From positions 38,195 to 65,710 of the forward strand of contig HF998355.1 of assembly GCA_000433735.1 (NCBI GenBank): a stretch of DNA of 27,516 bases, in the 5' to 3' direction. This DNA is from Clostridium sp. CAG:167. GTDB taxonomy: Bacteria > Bacillota > Clostridia > Lachnospirales > Lachnospiraceae. Shown here in pieces: positions 1 to 7,689 of the stretch; position 1 is the stretch's first letter, and every line of letters begins with the position of its first letter. A program made the translations under genes and the position numbers. The notes under the pieces were generated by a model. It was not told the DNA's origin. It did not search any database and saw only the letters and a program-made list of their open reading frames with translations.

Positions 1-1527
1 ACCTACGCATCCACCCGGACAGGCCATGACTTCTACAAAGTCATAAGAAACCTCGCCCCGGCGCAGTGCCTCTAACAAGGCCCGGGTGTTGGAAAGTCCT
101 GACACCACGGCAATCCGTACTTTTGTTCCTGCAATGGAAAGACTTGCTTCCCGCCACGGTGCCCCACTCCGGATCTGTTCAAACTGATCCGGCTCCGGAT
201 TGACACCGGTTAATTTATAATAAGCTGTGCGCAGAGCCGCCTCCATAACGCCTCCTGTCGTTCCAAAGATTACACCGGCACCACTGCTGCATCCTAACGG
301 AGAGTCGAACTCCGATTCTTCCATCATGGCTATATTGATGTTTTCCCGTTTGATCAGACGGCACAGCTCTCTGGTGGTAAGTACCAGATCCACATCTTTC
401 CCCACTCCGGAATCATTGATTGTCTTAATATCTTTTTCCGCTTTTTTTGCCATACACGGCATAATGGACACACTGTAGATCCGATCTGGTGACACTCCCA
501 GTTTTTCTGCAAAATAAGTCTTGGAAACTACACCAAACATCTGTTGCGGAGATTTTGAAGTGGACAGACATCCAACCATATCCGGATATTCTGTCTTTAC
601 AAAACGAACCCAGCCCGGACAGCAGGAAGTAAACAAAGGATATGGATGATGCTTTCCGTCTTCCAATCTGGCAAGGACTTCGGCACTTTCTTCCATAATC
701 GTAAGATCTGCCGCAAAATTGGTATCAAATACATAATCAAATCCTATCTTTTTCAGTACAGAAACCAATCGTTTCGCCGTAGCAAAGGATGGTGCCAGAT
801 TAAATTCTTCACCCCAGGCCGCCCGGACTGCCGGTGCGATCTGTACGACTTTGATCTTGTCCTCCTGGGAGATCGGGCCATACACAGAGAAATCCCGGAT
901 ACAATCATTTCTGGCACGGAGAGCTCCGGTTGGGCAGTGGGTTACACACTGACCGCACAAAGAGCAGTTTGCCTCTTCGATGGTGCGGTTTCCTGACACG
1001 CCTACAGTTGTTCTTCCTCCGGTATTCTGCACATCCCATACCCCAAGGCTCTGGATTTTATCACAGATCTGGACACATCTCATGCATTTGATACATTTCG
1101 TATCATCCCGATACAAAGGAAAGGTTTTGCTCCAGTTTTCTTTGGGAATTTCTTTCACATAACTGTTCCGTTCAAAATATTCATTATTTGTAAAAGTCTG
1201 TAACTTGCAGTTGCCGCTTCTGGCACAGGCGATACAATGGCCTTTGTGCTGCGACATAATAAGTTCTATATTCGTTCTTCGTGCCTCTCTGGCTCTCGGT
1301 GTGTTGGTCCGCACTTCCATACCCGGCTGTACCGGTGTATTGCAGGAAGTTACCAGTTTGTGGCTTCCCTTTACATCTACCACACAGACCCGGCAGGCTC
1401 CGATCTCATTGATACCCTTCAGATAACACAGATTCGGGATCAGAAGGCCGGCTGTTTTAGCTGCCTCCAGGATCGTAGTCCCTTCCGGCACAGTTACTTT
1501 TTTATTATCAATCGTTAATTCTACCAT
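1..1527 (-). CDS. [FeFe] hydrogenase, NADH/ferredoxin-type catalytic subunit (C-terminus cut by window edge)
   Basis: Catalytic subunit of an iron-only hydrogenase, interconverting protons and H2 with electrons carried by Fe-S clusters; cytoplasmic. The 509 visible codons show, in order: a 2Fe-2S ferredoxin domain (Cys34, 45, 48, 62), a His-Cys3 4Fe-4S site (His94, Cys98, 101, 107), two 4Fe-4S motifs (Cys145/148/151/155 and 188/191/194/198), then the H-cluster domain with TSCCPGW (residues 300-306), MPCMAKKAEK, and the start of the third motif, MACPGGCVG, at the very edge. The rest of the domain lies outside the window. The ATG at 1527 follows a GGGAGG site about 12 bases upstream. The gene sits downstream of a NuoF/GltD-like flavoprotein and is probably co-transcribed with it. 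That arrangement resembles the glutamate-synthase-linked hydrogenase group (A2 in the usual classification, from memory). Family assignment is very secure; the exact subgroup is inferred. Confidence 0.95.
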   Translation of the reverse strand, partial: MVELTIDNKKVTVPEGTTILEAAKTAGLLIPNLCYLKGINEIGACRVCVVDVKGSHKLVTSCNTPVQPGMEVRTNTPRAREARRTNIELIMSQHKGHCIACARSGNCKLQTFTNNEYFERNSYVKEIPKENWSKTFPLYRDDTKCIKCMRCVQICDKIQSLGVWDVQNTGGRTTVGVSGNRTIEEANCSLCGQCVTHCPTGALRARNDCIRDFSVYGPISQEDKIKVVQIAPAVRAAWGEEFNLAPSFATAKRLVSVLKKIGFDYVFDTNFAADLTIMEESAEVLARLEDGKHHPYPLFTSCCPGWVRFVKTEYPDMVGCLSTSKSPQQMFGVVSKTYFAEKLGVSPDRIYSVSIMPCMAKKAEKDIKTINDSGVGKDVDLVLTTRELCRLIKRENINIAMMEESEFDSPLGCSSGAGVIFGTTGGVMEAALRTAYYKLTGVNPEPDQFEQIRSGAPWREASLSIAGTKVRIAVVSGLSNTRALLEALRRGEVSYDFVEVMACPGGCVG

Positions 1528-1619
1528 TCGTCTTCTCTGCCTCCCTTAAAGATTCCGTAACCATAATAATCACAACGGAGACAACGGCTGGGTTCCTTGT
1601 GGGTCTCCTTTTCATTCAT
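1521..1619 (-). CDS. Out-of-frame C-terminal Cys motif of the flavoprotein (32-codon ORF)
   Basis: A 32-codon reading frame whose ATG (1619-1617) overlaps the flavoprotein stop as ATGA, and whose TAG overlaps the hydrogenase start. It encodes a Cys motif, PSRCLRCDYYGYG, followed by GIFKGGREDEW. From family knowledge, NuoF/GltD-like partners of [FeFe] hydrogenases normally end with this kind of tail in frame. Restoring one base, or removing two, in the GCGGC stretch just before the stop would join it to the upstream gene. It may therefore be a frameshifted tail, a separately translated coupled peptide, or the product of a sequence error. The Cys pattern makes chance coding unlikely. Confidence 0.6.
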   Translation of the reverse strand: MNEKETHKEPSRCLRCDYYGYGIFKGGREDEW

Positions 1620-3376
1620 GCCGCTTTCTCTAATGTGATTTCCATAAGGTCGAAATCATGGCATCTCTTTGCCGCATCCCGCTCTCTCAAGTTCACTCTT
1701 CCGCAAGGTGGCATAGATTCCAGACTTGGCATCGGAATATCCACATCCACACGGATCACATGAGAGTATCCAAGATACTCATCAATGTTGGCCGCTGCCA
1801 CCTTTCCTGCCGCAATGGCACGAATTACCGTAGCCGGTCCTGTTACACAGTCTCCCCCGGCAAATACACCCGGGGCATGGGCTACTTCTGCCCAGTTCTC
1901 GGCTTCGATAACGCCTCGCTTGATGGGGATACCTGCATCCTCAAAATGTCTGGTCTCAATTCCCTGTCCAATGGCAACGATCACTACATCACATGGTATG
2001 GCAGCCTCTCCCTCTCCGGAAGCTGCCGGAGAAGGCCTGCCTCCTTTGATCAGCCCTGCCATTTTCTTTGATGCAATCAAGGCTGTCACTTTTCCATTTT
2101 CATCTGCCTGGATCCGTTCCGGCGCATGAAGTTCCAAAATCTCCGCGCCCTCGGCGATAGCTCCTTCTACCTCATCCGGCAACGCTGTCATGTCTTTCTT
2201 TCTTCTTCGGTATACACAGGTAACTTTATCTGCTCCCAGACGAATAGCCGATCTGGTACAGTCCATGGCCACATTACCGCCGCCAATGACAACCACTCTT
2301 TTTCCCTTGAAATCAGGCATCCGGTTTCTTCCAACTTCCCGGAGCATTTCCACGGCAGAAATAACCCCCTGACTGTCTTCTCCTTCAATGCCCATCTTTT
2401 TATCCGTATGGGCTCCTATGGAAATATACACCGCATCATACTGTTCCCGTAGATCCTGCATGGTGATCTCCCCATTTTCACCACCAATGGTCGTATTCGT
2501 TTTTGCCACGACACCGGTAGACAAGATCACATCCACATCCTCCTGCAGACGCTCTCTTGGAAGTCGGTAACTTGGAATACCATATAACAACATACCACCT
2601 AATTTGCTTCGCTTCTCATATACGGTTACCTGATGTCCCATCAGCTGCAGATAATACGCTGCACTTAATCCGGATGGACCGCCACCGATCACTGCGATCC
2701 GCTTTCCCGTAGACGGTGCACACTCTGGTGCCGGCACCTCTCCTGCATGATCCACTGCTGCCCGTTTCAAACCGCGGATATTAATGGCATCATCCACCAT
2801 ATTTCTGCGGCATCTGGCCTCACATGGATGCTCGCATACCAGAGCACAAGCTGTAGGAAATGGATTGTCCTTACGGATAAGGCGCACCGCATCGGCATTT
2901 CTTCCTTCCTTGATCAATGCTATGTAACCCGGGATATCCACTCCTGCCGGACACATGGCAACACATGGCACCGGCTGCTTGATATGGCACAGACAACGGT
3001 TGTGATGGATATGCTCTTCAAAGTCATCCTTAAACCCTTTTATTCCCGCTAACACCATCCTGGCCGCTTCCCGCCCAATGGCACAGTCTGCCGTAATCTC
3101 AATGGCCCTGGCTGTCTTTTCCATCAAAATAAGTGTCTCCTCGTCTGCTTCTCCGTCTAACACCTGCTCCAAAAGATTTCCCAGCTGGCCCAGTCCGATC
3201 CGGCAAGGTGTACACTTTCCACAACTCTGGGCATGGCACAACTTCAAAAAAGCAGCCGAAATATCCACCGGGCAGATTCCCGGTGGACTGGCTACGATCC
3301 GACGCTCCAATACTTTGTACAAGTCCTCTACCGCTTCCTGGGACTTGCTTACTGTCCTCATAACTAAACGACTCAT
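1616..3376 (-). CDS. NuoF-like/glutamate synthase small subunit-like Fe-S flavoprotein, hydrogenase partner
   Basis: Cytoplasmic NAD(P)H-linked oxidoreductase, 586 aa, likely to pass electrons between NAD(P)H and the adjacent hydrogenase. Residues 1-125 match the C-terminal 4Fe-4S domain of NuoF/HydB (SCGKCTPCR, Cys52/55/58, with Cys98 as fourth ligand); the FMN-binding part of NuoF is absent. A Fer4_20-type region follows with two Cys4 sets (128/130/138/142 and 177/181/185/189). The rest is GltD/NfnB-like: FAD-binding GGGPSG at 231-236, NAD(P)-binding GGGNVA at 365-370, and FAGGDCVTGPATV near the end. The ATG at 3376 is preferred over upstream in-frame starts because GGAGGGG lies directly before it and a promoter lies at 3417-3445. 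The usual C-terminal RCLRCD tail is missing from this frame and appears in the next one. Electron bifurcation is possible but not shown by sequence. Confidence 0.88.
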   Translation of the reverse strand: MSRLVMRTVSKSQEAVEDLYKVLERRIVASPPGICPVDISAAFLKLCHAQSCGKCTPCRIGLGQLGNLLEQVLDGEADEETLILMEKTARAIEITADCAIGREAARMVLAGIKGFKDDFEEHIHHNRCLCHIKQPVPCVAMCPAGVDIPGYIALIKEGRNADAVRLIRKDNPFPTACALVCEHPCEARCRRNMVDDAINIRGLKRAAVDHAGEVPAPECAPSTGKRIAVIGGGPSGLSAAYYLQLMGHQVTVYEKRSKLGGMLLYGIPSYRLPRERLQEDVDVILSTGVVAKTNTTIGGENGEITMQDLREQYDAVYISIGAHTDKKMGIEGEDSQGVISAVEMLREVGRNRMPDFKGKRVVVIGGGNVAMDCTRSAIRLGADKVTCVYRRRKKDMTALPDEVEGAIAEGAEILELHAPERIQADENGKVTALIASKKMAGLIKGGRPSPAASGEGEAAIPCDVVIVAIGQGIETRHFEDAGIPIKRGVIEAENWAEVAHAPGVFAGGDCVTGPATVIRAIAAGKVAAANIDEYLGYSHVIRVDVDIPMPSLESMPPCGRVNLRERDAAKRCHDFDLMEITLEKAA

Positions 3377-3416
3377 GTTCCCCTCCATTTGATCTTTTTT
3401 TTCAAATACTGATTCT

Positions 3417-3445
3417 ATTATACTCTTATTTAAGTCGTTTCGCAA
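3417..3445 (-). promoter_or_regulatory. Sigma-A promoter of the flavoprotein-hydrogenase operon
   Basis: On the minus strand, -35 TTGCGA (3445-3440) and a perfect -10 TATAAT (3422-3417) are separated by 17 bases. The expected transcript start gives a leader of about 34 bases before the ATG at 3376. Confidence 0.75.
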
Positions 3446-3446
3446 T

Positions 3447-3623
3447 TCAAATGATATCTGCACAACTCCTGCAATGTAGACAATGGTTCTGATTGATGGC
3501 AACCGGGATGGAAGAAATATCTATACACTTTTGTGGACATACTGAGTAACACAGTTATAGTTGATAACAGCCAGTCCCTGGGTATATATATTGAAACCAT
3601 AGTCACAGGCACCAAACTTCTGC
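3447..3623 (-). pseudogene. Possible decayed Fe-S (ferredoxin-like) protein tail
   Basis: This stretch between hipA and the flavoprotein promoter has no intact gene, but two minus-strand frames look residual. One frame (stop at 3523-3521) reads a phrase like CDYGFNIYTQGLAVINYNC. A second frame (3554-3447) reads CPQKCIDIS, then about nine residues, then NHCLHCRSCADII and a stop. The Cys spacing resembles ferredoxin-type clusters, and the frames would join with a small indel near 3540. No start or full cluster motif is intact. The homology is my inference from Cys spacing only; chance is possible. Confidence 0.3.
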
Positions 3624-4757
3624 CTACACAAGATATTTTCCCAGCATATGTTCAACGCAGTCCCTGATCTGACTCATAATCCTCGTACACTCCACTTTTT
3701 CCATTCCGGCAACAATACCAACTGCCAAAATCTCTTTTTCCCCCGGATTGCGTCCATTCCCATCGACCATCGTTGTATGCTCTCCATAATAAGTACTGCT
3801 ATAGGTAAGATCATAAGCCGGACTTAGTCGCCAGCACTCCTCTGCTTCCTTGTACAAAAATGTAAAATTTTTAGAATGATCATCACGATTATGGGCAAAA
3901 ACATTAAAACACATCCTGCGAAACATCTCTCTCACATCTTCGTGATTGTCTCTTGTCAAAATTTTGGTCAACTTCATTAAAACATGATAATCCAGATTGG
4001 GTTGTTCAAAATCCAATTCCAACAATGCTGCTACTGTCAACATATGAACTTTTCTCATCCCATTTCCATCCATAATTCTGTCAAACCGCTTTGTCCCAAA
4101 ATATCCATCACATTGATCTGATGGAAATAATCTGGTTTCACTCATGGAAATGCCACATTGTCTGGCACAACAGGAATAATCATATTCCATCCTGCCGGCA
4201 TTTTCCCCATCCACATGAGCCGGGAATTTGATGATCCACTCTTCATCATCAATCGTCGTCATAATCTTAGGCCTGGCTCCTCCGCTTGTACCTCCCAAAC
4301 GGTACAGTTCATCCAGTTTATCCGAATATTCCGTGTTCAATATTTTTTGACACTGCACCGCAAGTTCATCCAAATTAATAGTATCCTGTGTTTCCTTCAT
4401 TTCTCTTTCCGGATAATAAGTAAGTGCTCCCATTCCCGACTTTCCAACAATGGCAAGACGCTCCAAAACTGTAAGTTTATCAGGATTCTGTCCATCTGCA
4501 TGCAGCAGCCTGTTCAACAACAATTTTCCCCAGTTATCCGGCAGACTGTCCCCAAACACACCAAAAAGTCCATCAAAATAATCCTTGTTGGGAACAAACA
4601 CCTGATCTTTTAGCGGAAGGGAAAATGGACTGATCGAAAATCCATTTTCAAGCCATTCTTCACTATATTGAAATGCTGCTTTATGGTCCGCCGTCAGCGC
4701 TAATGTCCCCACAAGTCTCTCATGGTAACTAACCTGCAATACATCATTTCGTTTCAT
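3624..4757 (-). CDS. hipA: HipA-family serine/threonine kinase toxin
   Basis: HipA-type kinase toxin, 377 aa. Family members phosphorylate translation factors (glutamyl-tRNA synthetase for E. coli HipA) and are held inactive by HipB. Residues 1-85 match the HipA N-terminal subdomain (ending FGDSLPDNWGKLLL). The Gly-rich P-loop with the autophosphorylation serine is LGGTSGGARPK (154-164). The catalytic loop is AHNRDDHSKNF (288-298), and the metal-binding AYDL is at 314-317, so the kinase core is complete. The ATG at 4757 follows AGGAGG; a longer frame upstream only shadows hipB. It overlaps hipB by 14 bases, the usual antitoxin-then-toxin order with translational coupling. The family is secure; the cellular target here is unknown. 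The protein is shorter than E. coli HipA, which is common in Firmicutes. Confidence 0.92.
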   Translation of the reverse strand: MKRNDVLQVSYHERLVGTLALTADHKAAFQYSEEWLENGFSISPFSLPLKDQVFVPNKDYFDGLFGVFGDSLPDNWGKLLLNRLLHADGQNPDKLTVLERLAIVGKSGMGALTYYPEREMKETQDTINLDELAVQCQKILNTEYSDKLDELYRLGGTSGGARPKIMTTIDDEEWIIKFPAHVDGENAGRMEYDYSCCARQCGISMSETRLFPSDQCDGYFGTKRFDRIMDGNGMRKVHMLTVAALLELDFEQPNLDYHVLMKLTKILTRDNHEDVREMFRRMCFNVFAHNRDDHSKNFTFLYKEAEECWRLSPAYDLTYSSTYYGEHTTMVDGNGRNPGEKEILAVGIVAGMEKVECTRIMSQIRDCVEHMLGKYLV

Positions 4758-5022
4758 TGATAACCTCCTGAATATTCTTATATGGCACCTGTGTAAAAAT
4801 ATTTCTGAGTTCATCTGCCATATCCAAAGCCATGGCAATCTTTGTCAGCGATATCAAAGAGATCTTCCCTGAAGTTTCAAATCTTTTAATCGAGCCATAA
4901 CTTACTCCACTCATAGATGATAACTTTTCCTGAGAAATAGAGCGTCGCTTTCTAATATTCCTTACTCTTTGTGCCAGTTTTTGATCCAGTTCTTCAGCCG
5001 TTTCCCACATCAATGGTTCCAT
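4744..5022 (-). CDS. hipB: HipB-like XRE-family antitoxin/repressor
   Basis: Small DNA-binding antitoxin, about 92 aa, expected to bind HipA and repress the hipBA promoter. A Cro/C1-type helix-turn-helix is visible: SQEKLSSMSGVSYGSIKRFE, followed by SLTKIAMALD. I chose the ATG at 5022 because GAGAGG lies about 9 bases before it. A GTG at 5043 in the same frame has no ribosome binding site and falls inside the operator. The C-terminal end overlaps the start of hipA. Inverted repeats upstream are the likely operators. Confidence 0.88.
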   Translation of the reverse strand: MEPLMWETAEELDQKLAQRVRNIRKRRSISQEKLSSMSGVSYGSIKRFETSGKISLISLTKIAMALDMADELRNIFTQVPYKNIQEVINETK

Positions 5023-5043
5023 CTGTATCCGCCTCTCATTCAC

Positions 5044-5128
5044 AGATAATATTTTATCTAAAACAGCAAATTTTATGCCCTTTTAGATAATATTTTAACT
5101 ATTATCATTTTACCATTTCTATCTAAAA
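5044..5128. promoter_or_regulatory. hipBA operators (AGATAA inverted repeats)
   Basis: A perfect palindrome AGATAA-TATT-TTATCT lies at 5044-5059. A near-copy, AGATAA-TATT-TTAACT, lies at 5085-5100. A further half-site, TATCTAAAA, lies at 5120-5128 inside the promoter spacer. Multiple HipB boxes around the promoter are typical of hipBA autoregulation; binding is inferred. Confidence 0.65.
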
Positions 5129-5135
5129 ATAACAA
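5107..5135 (-). promoter_or_regulatory. hipBA promoter
   Basis: Minus-strand -35 TTGTTA (5135-5130), 17-base spacer, -10 TAAAAT (5112-5107). The spacer carries an operator half-site, so HipB binding would block RNA polymerase. Confidence 0.6.
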
Positions 5136-5174
5136 TAGATATATAGAAGGACGGGATCAGATTCTTGCTGCGGA

Positions 5175-6242
5175 CTAAGGTATAATCGATCCAACGGAGT
5201 CACTACGAACATAAAATGTAGCTCTTCCGGACCCCTTTTTTAAAAGAATTCCCTCTTCTACCAATTGCTTTAATGCTAGTTCCACGGACTTAGTTCCGAT
5301 TGAGGGGCACAACTCAGCAATGTCACTCTTACTTAATTTCCCAATTTTGCTATATACAGCCCTCCTGACAATTTCTTTTGCCGGAAGTTTTTCACTTACA
5401 AGTTCTATTCTTTCCTCAAAGTCTCTGTATGCAGCAAGAATGATTCTCAGCATATATTTTATAAATGGAGTTACATTCTCCTTATTGTCATGCCAGCCTT
5501 CCTGACATTTCTCCAGTGCCATATAGTACAAATCTTTGTTCTTGGCAATCTTACTCTCAATAGAAACATATTTACCAACAACATACCCACTCCTATACAA
5601 AAGTAAGGCCGTAAGCAACCGGCTCATTCTTCCGTTTCCGTCACTAAAAGGATGTATACAGAGAAAATCATGTATAAATATAGGAATAAGCAAAATTGAA
5701 TCCATTTCCTGATTTCCGATCATTCTGTTATAATTTTCACAGATAGCATCAACCGCCGCCGGCGTTTCGTATGGTGCAAGAGGGGTAAAAAGCACATACT
5801 CTTTTCCCATCTCGTTCGTAGCAGCAATGACATTTTGTGATACCTTGAAATGCCCTCCAATACTTTTTTCTGTGTATTTATACAAATCTCGATGCAACTG
5901 CAAAATATAATTTGTTGTTATTGGAATATACTCATAATTCTCATGTATTGTATTCAAAACATCCCTGTACCCAAGAATCTCTTCTTCAGCACGATTTTTC
6001 GGAGTCGTCTTTTCCTCACACAACTGCTTTAATCGGGTACTCGTAGTTCGTATCCCTTCAATCGAATTTGATGCCTCTGTACTCTGTCGTTTCGCTATTT
6101 CTACAAGCTTATCTAATTCCTCCGGCTTCTGCTTAAGATAGACCTCCTGTCTGCCCTTATATTCATGAATCTGGGCAATAAGCGAAATTATCTCACAATC
6201 CCATGTTTTCTCCTTTAGTGACGCATAATCAAATATTCTCAT
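5175..6242 (-). CDS. Fic-domain AMPylase with N-terminal inhibitory motif and C-terminal winged helix
   Basis: Fic family protein, 355 aa; members transfer AMP (or another nucleotide moiety) to target proteins. The full active-site motif HPFSDGNGRMSR is at 197-208, with His197 as catalytic base. An inhibitory-helix motif of the [S/T]xxxE[G/N] type, SNSIEG, is at 58-63, which places the inhibitory Glu62 in the N-terminal region (class II Fic). Residues of about 285-350 look like a winged helix (LSKSDIAELC...VELALKQLVEEGILL), suggesting DNA binding or autoregulation. The ATG at 6242 follows TTAGGAGATA. It lies just upstream of hipBA in the same direction but has its own promoter. No separate antitoxin gene is seen, consistent with the built-in inhibitory helix. 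The target is unknown. Confidence 0.92.
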   Translation of the reverse strand: MRIFDYASLKEKTWDCEIISLIAQIHEYKGRQEVYLKQKPEELDKLVEIAKRQSTEASNSIEGIRTTSTRLKQLCEEKTTPKNRAEEEILGYRDVLNTIHENYEYIPITTNYILQLHRDLYKYTEKSIGGHFKVSQNVIAATNEMGKEYVLFTPLAPYETPAAVDAICENYNRMIGNQEMDSILLIPIFIHDFLCIHPFSDGNGRMSRLLTALLLYRSGYVVGKYVSIESKIAKNKDLYYMALEKCQEGWHDNKENVTPFIKYMLRIILAAYRDFEERIELVSEKLPAKEIVRRAVYSKIGKLSKSDIAELCPSIGTKSVELALKQLVEEGILLKKGSGRATFYVRSDSVGSIIP

Positions 6243-6265
6243 AAATATATCTCCTAAGCCATTAT

Positions 6266-6300
6266 TTATCTCCTAAATAATATTAAATTTTAGGAGATAA
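6266..6300. repeat. Perfect 12-bp inverted repeat over the fic promoter (operator)
   Basis: Arms TTATCTCCTAAA (6266-6277) and TTTAGGAGATAA (6289-6300) with an 11-base spacer. A third partial copy, ATATCTCCTAAG (6247-6258), covers the fic ribosome binding site. The arms overlap both the -35 and -10 boxes, so a bound dimer would block transcription. Confidence 0.75.
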
Positions 6301-6305
6301 GTCAA
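6277..6305 (-). promoter_or_regulatory. fic promoter
   Basis: Minus-strand -35 TTGACT (6305-6300), 17-base spacer, -10 TATTAT (6282-6277), giving a leader of roughly 30 bases before the ATG at 6242. It lies entirely within or beside the inverted repeat. Confidence 0.75.
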
Positions 6306-6390
6306 CCTTTAGTATATAAATTATGCTTACTACATTTTATTCTGGCACAATATTCAAAACAACATACTCGGGATATTTGATGAAGAATCA

Positions 6391-7689
6391 TTAAACTGGT
6401 GATAAATCCTGCTGTGAGTTCAATGCCTCTTTGATATATTTTTCTATGAAATCAATTCCAAAATCCGTATTGATCGTAAGATCAAAATTCGAAGAGGCTC
6501 CCCAGATTCTTCCTGTATAATATCGATAATTGTCTGCACGATATTTATCTGTTTTCCGGATCCGGTGCTGTGCTTCGCTGTACTCCACTCCCTGCCGTTT
6601 CATCACTCGTTTTATGCGGCTCTCAAGCGGCGCGTTAAAAAACACCTTCAGCACCCGTTTGTTATCCCTCAAAATATAATCAGAACATCTTCCTATGATG
6701 ACACAGTTTCCCTTGTCTGCCAGTTCCCGGATCACCTTAGATTCTGCAGCGAATATCTTGTCCTTTGGAGCCTGCTCCCTTTCGTCCTTATACTGATACA
6801 TCTGGTTGACCAGATCATACAGCAGACTGTTGGTCATAGTCTCTTCTCTTTTTCCGATAAATTCAGATGTCATGCCGGTTGTCTTGGCAGCCATCTTGAT
6901 AATATCCTGGTCGTAAAAATCATAGCCCAGTTTGTCCGCCAGCACTTTACCTATATCATGTCCGCCGGAGCCATACTGTCTGCCGATGACAATGATATTC
7001 TTGTACTGGATTTTCTCGTTGCCTGCATCCTGTGCTTCCACGGTTTTATAATCCTCAGAAAATATGTATGGCTTAACAAATTCCAGATATTTTCCAAACA
7101 ATCTGGCGATAAAACCAACCAGCAGGGCTGCCATGATCGTCCCCTCCCGTACTCCATTGAGTTTACCGAAAAAAAGAACGGATAGCACGCCCGCCATGAT
7201 CGTCATGGATGAATCAAATATGATCTTCGTCGTTCCAAAATTGGTGTTCCAGGTTTGTACAATCGCACGGACAAAAGATTCTCCCGGCAACATGACCACA
7301 TCCGCCAGCACTTCCATATAAACACCAAAGCCCAGTACAACACATCCTGCTAAAAGTGAGATCAGTTTTACTACATAATTCTGTGGATCCACCCAGAAAA
7401 ACATATACATAGTCAGATCGATAAAGTATCCAAATGCAATCGAAACCGGTATCTGCAATACATTTTCTATTTTAAAATTTTTCCGCAGGATCAATAACTG
7501 CAGTAATATGAGAAAAATACTGAATATGATCGTAAAATTTCCCAGAGTCAATGGATAATTCAAACTCAAAACATAGGGAATAGACGAAATCGGTGAGGTC
7601 CCGAGACTGGCCTTCGTTACAAGGCTTACTCCAAGTGCGTTGACAAATAGTCCTGCTAAAAACAAAAGATATCTTTTTAATTTATTCAT
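6391..7689 (-). CDS. YczE/YitT-like membrane protein fused to cytidylate kinase-like domain
   Basis: A 432-aa two-part protein. Residues 1 to about 212 form a multi-pass membrane region, with several hydrophobic segments and the TKASLGTSPISSIPYVL phrase of YczE-type proteins. Residues of about 230-425 form a cytidylate-kinase-like P-loop domain with GRQYGSGG (236-243), the loop variant of that family. No transported substrate is known for YczE proteins, and the kinase-like domain's substrate is also unknown. The start overlaps the marR stop by ATGA, so the two are translationally coupled and share the MarR-controlled promoter. Each domain is recognisable; the combined role (for example nucleotide-linked control of a transporter) is only inference. 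No terminator was seen after it. Confidence 0.82.
   Translation of the reverse strand: MNKLKRYLLFLAGLFVNALGVSLVTKASLGTSPISSIPYVLSLNYPLTLGNFTIIFSIFLILLQLLILRKNFKIENVLQIPVSIAFGYFIDLTMYMFFWVDPQNYVVKLISLLAGCVVLGFGVYMEVLADVVMLPGESFVRAIVQTWNTNFGTTKIIFDSSMTIMAGVLSVLFFGKLNGVREGTIMAALLVGFIARLFGKYLEFVKPYIFSEDYKTVEAQDAGNEKIQYKNIIVIGRQYGSGGHDIGKVLADKLGYDFYDQDIIKMAAKTTGMTSEFIGKREETMTNSLLYDLVNQMYQYKDEREQAPKDKIFAAESKVIRELADKGNCVIIGRCSDYILRDNKRVLKVFFNAPLESRIKRVMKRQGVEYSEAQHRIRKTDKYRADNYRYYTGRIWGASSNFDLTINTDFGIDFIEKYIKEALNSQQDLSPV

Noticed and set aside
227..1518. Plus-strand ORFs over the hydrogenase
   Set aside because: They are antisense shadows of the [FeFe] hydrogenase, whose minus-strand translation is continuous from 1527 to the window edge.
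3377..3502. N-terminal extension of the flavoprotein to 3502
   Set aside because: It runs through the promoter (3417-3445) and has no ribosome binding site; the ATG at 3376 has GGAGGGG.
3430..3615. Short ORF between hipA and the flavoprotein
   Set aside because: It competes with the residual Cys-rich frame, shows no domain, and overlaps the promoter region.
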